From NCBI GenBank assembly GCA_025964615.1, contig JAOPYM010000168.1, forward strand, positions 1-44,025: DNA of 44,025 nucleotides, given 5' to 3'. The notes below the pieces were generated by a model. The model saw nothing but the letters and a program-made list of their open reading frames with translations. It did no database searches and had not been told where the DNA came from. The translations under genes were made by a program, and so were the position numbers. This DNA comes from Actinomycetes bacterium. GTDB taxonomy: Bacteria; Actinomycetota; Actinomycetes; Streptosporangiales; Streptosporangiaceae. This document shows positions 24,946 through 33,340 of this stretch, piece by piece. Within the stretch, counting starts at the first letter, position 1. Every line of letters starts with the position of its first letter.

Positions 24946-25673
24946 TGGGTCGTACGGTCCGGGTCGCGCTGTCCGGTATCGCCGTCGGCATAGCCGTTCA
25001 GGCCGCCCCCGCCGTCGCCGCGATCGCACCGTTGCGGCGCAGCCTCATGCCGGGGCTCGCCGGGGCCGGTGACCCTCGCCACGTGGCGCTCACCTTCGAC
25101 GACGGGCCGGGACCGGATTCGACCCCGCAGTTCCTGGACGTGCTCGACAAGTACCAGGTCAAGGCGACGTTCTTCCTGCTCGGCATGATGCTGGAGGCGG
25201 CGCCCGAACTGGGCAGGGAACTGGTCGCAGCCGGCCACGAAGTAGCGGTGCACGGCTGGGAGCACCGTCCCATGCCGCTGCGCGGGCACCGGGCGACCTA
25301 CGACGACCTGGCGAGGGCCCGTGACCTGATCGCAGCGGCCACCGGTGAGACGCCCCGCTGGTACCGGCCCCCGTACGGGGTGCTGAGCGCCTCCGCGCTG
25401 GTGGCGGCCCGCCGGCTCGGCCTCACCCCGATCCTGTGGACCAACTGGGGCCGGGACTGGGAACGCGGCGCCACGCCCGAGTCGGTCTTCACCACGGTGA
25501 CCAGGGACCTCAAGGGCGGCGCTACGGTGCTGCTGCACGACTGCGACTGCACCTCGGCCCCCGGCTCGTGGCGCAACACCCTGGGCGCCCTGCCGGTCCT
25601 GCTCGACGAGCTGCACGGGCGCGGCCTGTCGGTTGGCCCGCTACGCGAGCACGGGCTCAGTGCTCACCGATGA
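24945..25673 (+). CDS. Polysaccharide deacetylase (CE4/NodB family)
   Basis: The 242-residue product has the five CE4 motifs: TFDDGP (50-55), the metal-binding histidines in VHGWEH, RPPYG, DWERG and VLLHD. The N-terminal hydrophobic stretch (VALSGIAVGIAVQAAPAVAA) may be a signal or membrane anchor, so it probably acts outside the membrane on N-acetylated glycan or on the lipid-linked product of the preceding glycosyltransferase. Motif 2 has HGWEH in place of the common HTxxH spacing, which still keeps both histidines four apart. Translationally coupled to the upstream gene. Its end overlaps the convergent CNNM gene by 17 bp. Confidence 0.92.
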   Translation: MGRTVRVALSGIAVGIAVQAAPAVAAIAPLRRSLMPGLAGAGDPRHVALTFDDGPGPDSTPQFLDVLDKYQVKATFFLLGMMLEAAPELGRELVAAGHEVAVHGWEHRPMPLRGHRATYDDLARARDLIAAATGETPRWYRPPYGVLSASALVAARRLGLTPILWTNWGRDWERGATPESVFTTVTRDLKGGATVLLHDCDCTSAPGSWRNTLGALPVLLDELHGRGLSVGPLREHGLSAHR

Positions 25674-26661
25674 GTGCCCGCAGCACGTCGGCGAAGAACA
25701 GCACGCCCTGAGAGGCCCCGGAGGCGTCTCTGATCTCGACGAGGTGGCTGCCGCTCTCCCGCAGATCGGTGAGGATCTGACCGAGTACGGCGTTTGAACG
25801 GACCGCGGGGAGCCGCCGGATCCGGTCCGCGGGCAGTTGCGCGTCCGGGACGTCCAGCAGGTCGAGCAGGTCCCCGATGTGGACGTACCCGATCATGCGA
25901 CCGTTGCCACGGACAGGGAACCGGGAGAACCCGGTCCTGGCCACCAGGCGCTGCAGTTCACCGGTCGTCACCGTGTCCGGCACCGTGGACAGCGCGAAGG
26001 CAGGGACCAGCACGGCGTCGGCGGTCCGGTCCTCCAGGGACAGCACACCCGCCAGCAGAGCGTGGTCATCCTCGTCGAGCAGGCCTGCGCCCCGCGACTC
26101 GGCCACCAGCGCGGCGACCTCCTCGGGCGTGAACGCCGACGAGATCGAATGCACCGGCTCCACCCGGGCCAGCCTGAGCACCGCGTTGGCCAGGCCGTTG
26201 AGCGCGGAGATGAGCGGGCGTACGGGTCCTACGATGGCAGCCAGCACGGGACCGAGTGCCAGCGCGGACCGTTCGGGGCCGGCCAGCGCCAGGTTCTTCG
26301 GCACCATCTCGCCGATCACGATGTGCAGGAACACCACGACCACAAGTGCGATCGCGACCGACAGCGGACGGAGCAGGCCGTCGGGCAGCCCGGCGGCCCG
26401 CATCGGCCCATCGAGCAGATGCGACACGGCCGGTTCCCCTGCCGCGCCGAGACCCAGGGAACAGACGGTGACACCGAGCTGGGCGCCGGCCATCATCATC
26501 GTGACCTCGTCGAGCGCCTTCAGCGTGACGCGGGCGCGGCGGTTGCCGGACAGGGCGGCCGGTTCGATCTGGCTGCGGCGGGTCGCGATCAGCCCGAACT
26601 CGGCCGCCACGAAGAACGCGTTGCCGAACAGCAGCACCACGGCGAACCCGACCGCGATCAT
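25657..26661 (-). CDS. CNNM/CBS-domain transporter lacking the CorC_HlyC domain
   Basis: The 334-residue product begins with a CNNM (DUF21) membrane domain: VVLLFGNAFFVAAEFGLIATRRSQIE, QLGVTVCSLGLGAAGEPAV, VVVFLHIVIGEMVPKNLALA. A CBS pair follows (VLVPAFALSTVPDTVTTGELQRLVARTGFSRFPV...MIGYVHIGDLLDLL). It ends shortly after the second CBS motif (QGVLFFADVLRALIGEH), so the usual C-terminal CorC_HlyC domain is absent. Members are Mg2+/Co2+ exporters or regulators. The ATG at 26661 overlaps the upstream gene's stop (ATGA), so the pair is coupled and may form a heterodimer. Confidence 0.92.
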   Translation of the reverse strand: MIAVGFAVVLLFGNAFFVAAEFGLIATRRSQIEPAALSGNRRARVTLKALDEVTMMMAGAQLGVTVCSLGLGAAGEPAVSHLLDGPMRAAGLPDGLLRPLSVAIALVVVVFLHIVIGEMVPKNLALAGPERSALALGPVLAAIVGPVRPLISALNGLANAVLRLARVEPVHSISSAFTPEEVAALVAESRGAGLLDEDDHALLAGVLSLEDRTADAVLVPAFALSTVPDTVTTGELQRLVARTGFSRFPVRGNGRMIGYVHIGDLLDLLDVPDAQLPADRIRRLPAVRSNAVLGQILTDLRESGSHLVEIRDASGASQGVLFFADVLRALIGEH

Positions 26662-27944
26662 GTTTCCAGCCTGACGCGCTCGATCCGGCGGCCCTCGACC
26701 CTGATCACCACGAGGCGTACCCCGCCCGCGTCCACGGTGTCGCCCACGTGGGCGAGCCTGCCGAGCCGCGCCACGATCAGGCCGGCCACCGTGTCGTACG
26801 GCCCGTCCGGCAGCTCGACCGAGGTCTCCACCGCCACCTCGTCGAGGCGCAGCAGCCCGCTCAGCTCCCATCCGCCGTCCACTGCGGTGACGGCAGGCAG
26901 GCGCTCGGGGTCGTGCTCGTCCCTGACCTCGCCGACCAGTTCCTCCAGGAGGTCTTCGAGGGTGACGATTCCGGCCGTACCGCCGTACTCGTCGATCAGC
27001 ACGGCCAGGTGCCGTCCGCGTCCGCGCATCTGCGGGAAGAGCCGCTCAAGGGGCAGTGAGTCGGGAACACGCAGGGGCGCGGTGGCGAGCTCACCGACCG
27101 TGAGGCCCGCGCGCCGGTCCGCCTGGACCGCGATGGCCTGCCGGATGTGCACCACGCCGACCACGTCGTCCAGGCCGTCCCCGCAGACAGGGAAGCGGCT
27201 GTGCCCGGTCTCGCGGGCCAGCGCGAGGAGTTCGCCGACGCCGTCGGTGGCATTGAGGGTGTCCAGGCGGGAGCGCGGTGTCATCACGTCGCCGGCCGTG
27301 CGATCACCGAACTGCAGGGTCCGGTGCACCAGAGAGGCGACCCGGTCGGGGAGGGTGCCCGCCTCCGCGGACCTGCGGGTCAGCGACGCCAGCTCCTCGG
27401 GGGAGCGCGCCGAGCGCAGCTCCTCCTGGGGTTCCACGCGCAGCAGCCGGACGAGCCGGTTGGCCACCGCGTTGAGCCCCCTGATCAGCGGCGTCATGAC
27501 CAGCGAGAACCCGCGCTGGAACCCGATCACCGTGGTGGCCACCGCGTACGGCCTGGCGATCGCCAGGTTCTTGGGGACCAGTTCACCGAAGACCATCTGG
27601 AGCACGGTCGCCACCAGCATCGCGATGACCACCGCCAGCGGGGCTGCGGCGCCGGCGGGAAGGCCCAGCGAGGTCAGGGGCCCGCGCAGCAGCGAGGCCA
27701 GCGCGGGCTCGGCCAGGAACCCGACGACGAGGGAGGTCACGGTGATGCCCAGCTGGGCGCCCGACAGCTGGAACGACAGCGTCCGCAGCGCTTTGAGCAC
27801 GCCGCCCGCGCGGTGGTCGCCGGCCCGTTCCCTGGCCTCCACGTTGGCCCGGTCCACCGTGACCATGCTGAACTCCGCCGCCACGAAGACCCCGTTCGCG
27901 GCGATCAGTAGCCCCGCGACCACCAGCAGCACCAGTTCCGGCAC
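26658..27944 (-). CDS. CNNM/CBS/CorC_HlyC transporter (hemolysin C family)
   Basis: The 428-residue product has the full family architecture: CNNM membrane domain ([59 protein letters not shown]), a CBS pair ([81 protein letters not shown]) and a CorC_HlyC domain at the end. The [24 protein letters not shown]-type segment is the family hallmark. GTG start at 27944 with AAGGGG 7 nt upstream. It heads a two-gene operon with the shorter paralog downstream; such pairs are common in actinobacteria. Confidence 0.94.
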   Translation of the reverse strand: [428 protein letters not shown]

Positions 27945-28327
27945 CGGATCACCCCTTTCGCTACCTTCCCACTATTCTGGCCCCATGATCTTCCAGGGGG
28001 GGCGAGACCGCCCTGCGGCGGTGAACGCCCGTCCGGCGATCTGGATGAGGAACACCCTGCGAAGGCCCTCCTGCGTGCACTGGGTGCGCGGTGATCCGCT
28101 GGCCTGGCCGGCCCGGCAGCGCGCCGGGGGGCGAGGGTGGTCGGCGTCGAGCCGGCCGATGAGGCGGGTGCTGTACAGGCGCGCCCAGCGTCATCACTGA
28201 TGGTGATAGCGTCGCGACTCAGAGTACGTATACATGGAATCGCCCCCCCGGCAACAGGTCGGGTCCGCCCGGAGGGCGGTCCGCGACATCGCAGTGACGA
28301 CGGCCGAGCCGGCCAGTGGGGGAGTGC
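27945..28327. other. 383-bp intergenic region between divergent transcripts
   Basis: No supported gene. A plus-strand frame (27985-28200) encodes an Arg/Pro-rich peptide without family features. ATCAC/GTGAT (about 28191-28205) is a small inverted repeat near an AT-rich GTATACAT at 28230, a possible -10 for the peptide-transport operon. CCGCCC/GGGCGG forms a short hairpin in the leader before the SBP gene. Confidence 0.5.
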
Positions 28328-30139
28328 ATGACTCGGAGAACAAAGAGGTCGACGGTCGTCGCCGGATTCGGCGCGCTCGCTCTGACGACGTCGGTCGGCC
28401 TCTCTGCCTGCGGGGGCGGGGGCACCATCAGCGGCGGGAACAGCGGAACTCCGGTCAAAGGCGGCACACTCAAACTGATCGGCGCGGGCGGGCAGGACGA
28501 CCTGGACCCGACCAGCGCGTACAGCACCAATGCCAGCGCGCTGATCCGCACCTACGGCAGGCAGCTGTTCTCCTACCCGGCCTCCACGGACCTCAAGGTG
28601 TCCACCACTCCGGTCGCCGATGCCGCGGACAAGGTGCCGACGACGGGCAACGGCGGGATGAGCGCCGACGGCCTCACCTACAAGATCACCCTGCGCAAGG
28701 GCATCATGTGGGACACCTCTCCGCCCCGTGAGATGGTCGCGGCCGACTTCGTCCGGTCGTTCAAGCACATGTGCAACCCGGCCGCGCCGGTCGGTGCCCC
28801 CGGCTACTACCTTCCGGTCATCAAGGGCATGCAGGCGTACTGCACTCCCTACCTCACCAACAAGGCCCTGCAGGGCAATGTCGCCGGAATGAAGGCCTAC
28901 GAGGAGGGCCATGAGATCGCGGGCGTCAAGGCGGTGGACAGCTCGACGCTGCAGCTCCAGCTGAACGCGCCGGCTTCCGACGTCCTGAACCTGCTGGCCA
29001 TGACCTTCGCGTCCGCGGTGCCGGTCGAGTACTACCAGTACGTCCCGGGCAGCAACGCGCTGTTCGGTCATCTGGTCTCAGCCGGTCCGTACCGGGTGAC
29101 CACCTTCAACCCCGGCAGGCAGATCGTGCTGCAGAAGAACACCAACTGGAAGCCCGCCACCGACCCGCTGCGCCACCAGTACGTGGACCAGATCCAGATC
29201 ACCGAAGGGCAGAACTCGTCCGAGGCGGTCCAGCAGCAGTTGCAGAGCGGCGCCTCGGACCTGTCCTATGACGTGGCCATGTCCTCGGCCACACTCGGCC
29301 AGCTGGCCGGCCGCAACGACCCGAACCTGACCGTCAACGGGCCGCCCATCTCCAATCCGTACCTGGTGTTCAATCTGCGCAGCCCCAACGCGAACAATGC
29401 CATGCAGAACCTCAAGGTCCGGCAGGCCATCAACTTCGCCATCAACAAGGTGGCACTCGCGCAGATCTACGGCGGGCCGAAGTACAACACGCCGCTCAAC
29501 TCGACGATCCCGCCGGACAGCCTGGGCTACAAGGACTTCAACCTGTACCCGACCACCAACAACCAGGGCGACCCGGCCACGTGCAAGTCGCTGCTCAGCC
29601 AGGCCGGCTACCCGAACGGCCTCACCGTGAAGGCCGCGTACCGGCAGTCCGGCAACCACCCGGCGATCTACCAGAGCTACGCGCAGGACCTGGGGGCCTG
29701 CGGGATCAAGGTCGTCGGAGTGCCGCAGCAGGCTGCCGACTTCTACTCGCAGTTCCTGCAGAAGAACGCCAACGCCATCGCCGGCAAATGGGACATCGCG
29801 GCACCCGGATGGGTGCCGGACTGGTTCGGGAACAACGGCCGCGCGAACATCCAGCCGCTGTTCGACGGCCGTAACTGGGCCGACGGCACCTCCAACTACG
29901 GCGACTACGACAGCCCGATCACCAATGCCCTGATCGACAAGGCCCTGCAGGCCAAGTCGACCGGCGAGGCGGCGGCCAACTGGGCCAATGCCAGCGAGCA
30001 GATCATGAAGGACGCGGCCATCGTGCCCTTCATGTCGCAGAAGACGCCCTGGTACCACTCCTCGCGTGTGAAGAACGCGATCTGGGTGCCGATCACCCAG
30101 CAGTTCGACTACACCAACCTGTGGCTCAGCGGTAGCTGA
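28328..30139 (+). CDS. Peptide ABC transporter substrate-binding lipoprotein (SBP_bac_5)
   Basis: The 603-residue product has a lipoprotein signal (VVAGFGALALTTSVGLSACGGGG) and the SBP_bac_5 fold: GGTLKLIGAGGQDDLDPTSAYSTNA, the DFVRSFKHMCNP segment, FGHLVSAGPYRVTTFNPGRQIVLQKN, and VRQAINFAINKVALAQIYGG. It should bind di- or oligopeptides outside the membrane and deliver them to the permeases encoded downstream. The ATG at 28328 with GGGGGAG 3-5 nt upstream is chosen over the GTG at 28316. A paralog begins at 43571. A hairpin follows its stop codon. Confidence 0.93.
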   Translation: MTRRTKRSTVVAGFGALALTTSVGLSACGGGGTISGGNSGTPVKGGTLKLIGAGGQDDLDPTSAYSTNASALIRTYGRQLFSYPASTDLKVSTTPVADAADKVPTTGNGGMSADGLTYKITLRKGIMWDTSPPREMVAADFVRSFKHMCNPAAPVGAPGYYLPVIKGMQAYCTPYLTNKALQGNVAGMKAYEEGHEIAGVKAVDSSTLQLQLNAPASDVLNLLAMTFASAVPVEYYQYVPGSNALFGHLVSAGPYRVTTFNPGRQIVLQKNTNWKPATDPLRHQYVDQIQITEGQNSSEAVQQQLQSGASDLSYDVAMSSATLGQLAGRNDPNLTVNGPPISNPYLVFNLRSPNANNAMQNLKVRQAINFAINKVALAQIYGGPKYNTPLNSTIPPDSLGYKDFNLYPTTNNQGDPATCKSLLSQAGYPNGLTVKAAYRQSGNHPAIYQSYAQDLGACGIKVVGVPQQAADFYSQFLQKNANAIAGKWDIAAPGWVPDWFGNNGRANIQPLFDGRNWADGTSNYGDYDSPITNALIDKALQAKSTGEAAANWANASEQIMKDAAIVPFMSQKTPWYHSSRVKNAIWVPITQQFDYTNLWLSGS

Positions 30140-30144
30140 TCTCT

Positions 30145-30173
30145 AAGGGGAAGGCCCGCCGGGCCGTCCCCTT
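30145..30173 (+). terminator. Hairpin after the SBP gene (attenuator or mRNA stabiliser)
   Basis: AAGGGGA...TCCCCTT encloses GGCCC-gcc-GGGCC with one A/G mismatch, a compact 12-bp stem between the SBP gene and the ATPase gene. Such stems let the binding protein be made in excess over the transporter subunits. Confidence 0.7.
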
Positions 30174-30189
30174 GGAAGGGGAACAACAG

Positions 30190-31233
30190 ATGAGCCTGCT
30201 CGAGGTCCGTGGCCTCAAAGTCTCGTTCGACACCTCCGACGGCGTCGTCCAGGCCGTCGGCGGCATGTCGTTCGATGTCGACCGGGGCCGCACCCTCGGC
30301 ATCGTCGGCGAGTCCGGTTCGGGCAAGAGCGTGTCCACCCAGACGCTCCTCGGCCTGACCCCCGGTGCGCACATCGAGGGACAGGCGCTGTTCGACGGCG
30401 AGGACCTCCTCACCATGAGCGATGACCGGCTGCGGCAGATCCGCGGCAAGGACATCGCGATGATCTTCCAGGATCCGCTCTCCAGCCTGCACCCGCTCTA
30501 CAAGGTCGGCCGGCAGATCACGGAGCTGATCCGCCAGCATGAGCCGAGCGCCACCAGGGACCAGGCCCACAAGCGCGCCATCGAACTCCTCGGCCTGGTC
30601 GGCATCCCGCAACCGGACCGGCGGGTCGACGATTACCCGCACCAGTTCTCCGGTGGCATGCGCCAGCGCGCGATGATCGCGATGGCGCTGGCGCTCAACC
30701 CGCGGCTGCTCATTGCCGACGAACCCACCACCGCCCTGGACGCGACCGTCCAGGCGCAGATCCTGGACCTGATCCGGCGGCTTCAGCGCGAGTTCGACAC
30801 CGCCCTCATCATGATCACCCACGATCTGGGAGTCATCGCGGACCTCGCCGACGACGTCCTGGTGATGTACGGCGGCAAGCCGGTCGAGCACGCCGACCGG
30901 CGGACGCTCTACTACCGCCCGCATCACCCGTACACCATGGGGCTCCTTGAGTCGGTGCCCGGCTCGTCCGGCGCCAAGACCCGCCTCAAGCCCATTCCCG
31001 GCCAGCCACCGAGCCTCATCAACCTCCCCACGGGCTGCTCCTTCCACCCCCGCTGCGAGTACGTCCTGCGCCGCTGCCCTGCCGACATCCCGCTGCTCGA
31101 GCCAGTGGCCGGGGACCCCTCGCACCTGTCGGCGTGCTGGCTGCCGCACGACGCGGTCGGGCTCGACCCGGTGGCGGAGGCGAAACGGCGGGCGGCCGCG
31201 GGTCCGGGCGACGCCGGGGAGGTGTCCGGTTGA
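30190..31233 (+). CDS. Dipeptide/oligopeptide ABC transporter ATPase (DppD/OppD type)
   Basis: The 347-residue ATPase carries [17 protein letters not shown] (Walker A), [15 protein letters not shown] (signature) and [12 protein letters not shown] (Walker B). The C-terminal oligopeptide-transport domain has [15 protein letters not shown] and a last Cys in SACWL; in studied DppD proteins such a four-Cys set holds a [4Fe-4S] cluster. The ATG at 30190 fits the family start [13 protein letters not shown]. The stop overlaps the TTG start of the partner ATPase. Confidence 0.94.
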   Translation: MSLLEVRGLKVSFDTSDGVVQAVGGMSFDVDRGRTLGIVGESGSGKSVSTQTLLGLTPGAHIEGQALFDGEDLLTMSDDRLRQIRGKDIAMIFQDPLSSLHPLYKVGRQITELIRQHEPSATRDQAHKRAIELLGLVGIPQPDRRVDDYPHQFSGGMRQRAMIAMALALNPRLLIADEPTTALDATVQAQILDLIRRLQREFDTALIMITHDLGVIADLADDVLVMYGGKPVEHADRRTLYYRPHHPYTMGLLESVPGSSGAKTRLKPIPGQPPSLINLPTGCSFHPRCEYVLRRCPADIPLLEPVAGDPSHLSACWLPHDAVGLDPVAEAKRRAAAGPGDAGEVSG

Positions 31234-32318
31234 GCCAGGACGACGACGTCCTCGTACGGATCGAGGGCGTGTACAAGTACTTCCCGATCAGGCAGGGCAT
31301 CTTCTTCAAGAAGGAGGTCGCCCGGGTCCACGCGGTCGACGGCGTCGATCTCGAGGTCCGCAAGGGGCACACCCTGGGGATCGTGGGGGAGAGCGGTTGC
31401 GGGAAGTCCACGCTGGCCCGCTGCGTGACCGGGCTCTACCCGGTGACCAGGGGGCGGATCCTCTTCGAGGGCACCGACATCACCAAACTGTCCAAGAGCG
31501 GGCTGAAGGCGTTCCGCAGGGACGTCCAAATGATCTTCCAGGATCCCTACGGGTCGCTGAACCCGCGGCGCAGGGTCGGGTCGATCATCGGGGACCCGTT
31601 CGCCATCCACGGGATCGCCGCCGGGGCCGACCGCAAGAAGCGGGTCCAGGAGCTGATGGAACTCGTCGGCCTGAACCCCGAGCACTTCAACCGGTTCCCC
31701 GCGGAGTTCTCCGGCGGTCAGCGGCAGCGCATCGGGGTGGCACGGGCACTCGCGCTGAAACCGAAGCTGATCGTCTGTGACGAGCCGGTCTCCGCCCTTG
31801 ACGTCTCGATCCAGGCGCAGGTGATCAACCTCCTCGCCGACCTGCAGAGGGAACTCGGCCTGACCTACCTTTTCATCGCCCACGACCTGTCAGTGGTGCG
31901 CCATGTGAGCGACCGCGTCGCGGTGATGTACCTGGGGAAGATCTCCGAGTCCGCCGCCTCCGAGGAGCTGTACGCCAGCCCCCGTCACCCGTACACCAGC
32001 GCCCTGCTGTCGGCGGCGTCGGTCGCCGACCCGGACCTGGCCCAGCAGCGCAAGCGCATCGTGCTGTACGGAGATGTGCCGTCGCCGATCAACCCACCGC
32101 CGGGCTGCAGGTTCCACCCCCGATGCCCCAAGGCGCAGCTCACCTGCACCTCCGACGAGCCCCTGTTCATCGTCCGCGGCGGGGATCCGGCGGACCATTT
32201 CACCGCATGCCACTTCCCGGTCGAGCCGGGTGAGGACCTCGCGCACGAGCACGCGGCGATCGATCAGGTCGACACCGAACCGGCGCTGCCGGGCGTCGAG
32301 ACGGGGGCGTCGGAATGA
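31230..32318 (+). CDS. Dipeptide/oligopeptide ABC transporter ATPase (DppF/OppF type)
   Basis: The 362-residue ATPase shows GESGCGKSTLARCVTG (Walker A), FSGGQRQRIGVARAL (signature) and LIVCDEPVSALDVSIQAQV (Walker B). It also has a four-Cys C-terminus (CRFHPRCPKAQLTC, TACHF). The track ORF starts at 31134 inside the previous gene; I choose the TTG at 31230, whose TTGA overlaps the previous stop and which has GGGGAGG 7 nt upstream. It pairs with the DppD-type subunit as an asymmetric ATPase dimer. The stop overlaps the permease start (ATGA). Confidence 0.92.
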   Translation: MSQDDDVLVRIEGVYKYFPIRQGIFFKKEVARVHAVDGVDLEVRKGHTLGIVGESGCGKSTLARCVTGLYPVTRGRILFEGTDITKLSKSGLKAFRRDVQMIFQDPYGSLNPRRRVGSIIGDPFAIHGIAAGADRKKRVQELMELVGLNPEHFNRFPAEFSGGQRQRIGVARALALKPKLIVCDEPVSALDVSIQAQVINLLADLQRELGLTYLFIAHDLSVVRHVSDRVAVMYLGKISESAASEELYASPRHPYTSALLSAASVADPDLAQQRKRIVLYGDVPSPINPPPGCRFHPRCPKAQLTCTSDEPLFIVRGGDPADHFTACHFPVEPGEDLAHEHAAIDQVDTEPALPGVETGASE

Positions 32319-33328
32319 GCCTGAGTGACCTTGAGGCGGAGTCCCTGCCGCCGGCCGCGGAGGTGCCGGGAGGTCCGGGAGGCAAGGCCATCCAGGGCCG
32401 CAGCCCATGGCGGCTCGCCTGGGACCGGCTACGCAAGGACAAGGCCGCGATGGTGTCGCTGGTCTTCCTCGTCCTGCTGATCCTCGTCGCGTTGCTGGCC
32501 CCGCTCCTGGTCAAGTGGATCGGGTGGACGCCGGAACTCGGGGACCGCACGAACGGCATCACCGTGGACGGCCTGCCCGTCAGCCCGTCGATCTGGCACC
32601 TGCTCGGCACCGACCGCCTCGGCCGGGACGTGCTGGTACGCACGATCTACGGCGCCCGGGTCTCACTGGTGGTGGGACTCACCGCGACGCTGCTCGCGAC
32701 GGTGGTCGGCGTCGTCGTCGGCACCGCCGCCGGTTTCTACGGCGGGGCGGTCGACACCGTACTGGCGCGGACCATGGACGTGACGCTGTCGTTTCCCTAC
32801 CTGCTGCTCGCGGTCGCGCTGGTGGCGGTGTTCGGCGCGAGCACGGCGCTCACCATCATCGTGATCGCCTTCTTCTCCTGGGCGGCGATCGGGCGCATCG
32901 TGCGTGGACAGGTGCTGGCCATCAAGGAACGCGAGTTCGTCGAGGCGGCCCGCTCGCTGGGTGCGAGCGGCGGGCGGATCATGTTCGTGGACATGATCCC
33001 CAATCTCATCGCCCCGGTCACCGTGCTCGCCTCGCTGACCATCCCGGCCGCGATCGTGTTCGAGTCGACGCTGTCCTACCTCGGCGCCGGAACCGATCCG
33101 CGCACCCCGAGCTGGGGCAACATGCTGAGCGATGCGACGGAGGTCTATCAGGTCGCGCCCTGGACACTGTTCGCCCCGGCCGGCGCGCTCATCCTCACCA
33201 CGCTGGCGTTCAACATCCTGGGAGACGCGGTCCGTGACGCGCTGGATCCACGGTCCGAACGTCTCTTCGCGGCCCAGAAGGCGCAGAAGAAGTCCAAGAA
33301 GAAGTCCAAGAAGAAGTCCAGGAAGTAG
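32315..33328 (+). CDS. Peptide ABC transporter permease (DppC/OppC type) with Lys-rich tail
   Basis: The 337-residue permease has an N-terminal cytosolic arm, about six helices, the LGTDRLGRDVLVRTIYGARVSL motif that marks DppC/OppC, and the EAA loop EFVEAARSLGASGGRIMFVDMIPN. The C-terminus ends in an unusual basic tail, KKSKKKSKKKSRK, coded by 12-nt repeats, likely cytoplasmic. Coupled to the ATPase gene by ATGA; the DppB-type permease follows after 12 bp. Confidence 0.94.
   Translation: MSLSDLEAESLPPAAEVPGGPGGKAIQGRSPWRLAWDRLRKDKAAMVSLVFLVLLILVALLAPLLVKWIGWTPELGDRTNGITVDGLPVSPSIWHLLGTDRLGRDVLVRTIYGARVSLVVGLTATLLATVVGVVVGTAAGFYGGAVDTVLARTMDVTLSFPYLLLAVALVAVFGASTALTIIVIAFFSWAAIGRIVRGQVLAIKEREFVEAARSLGASGGRIMFVDMIPNLIAPVTVLASLTIPAAIVFESTLSYLGAGTDPRTPSWGNMLSDATEVYQVAPWTLFAPAGALILTTLAFNILGDAVRDALDPRSERLFAAQKAQKKSKKKSKKKSRK
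33286..33327 (+). repeat. Tandem 12-nt repeat coding a KKSK tail
   Basis: The unit aagaagtccaag is present about three times in phase, ending with an AGG-AAG variation just before the stop. It encodes the Lys/Ser tail of the permease and can vary in copy number by slippage. Confidence 0.8.
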
Positions 33329-33340
33329 TAGGGGCCAACG

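Noticed and set aside
25837-28200. 787-aa plus-strand ORF across the CNNM genes
   Set aside because: It lies opposite two well-supported CNNM/CBS genes and is Ser/Thr/Arg-rich without domain features.
27961-28200. Arg/Pro-rich ORFs in the 383-bp gap
   Set aside because: Neither strand shows an RBS, domain or hydrophobic pattern; the composition is what random GC-rich DNA gives.
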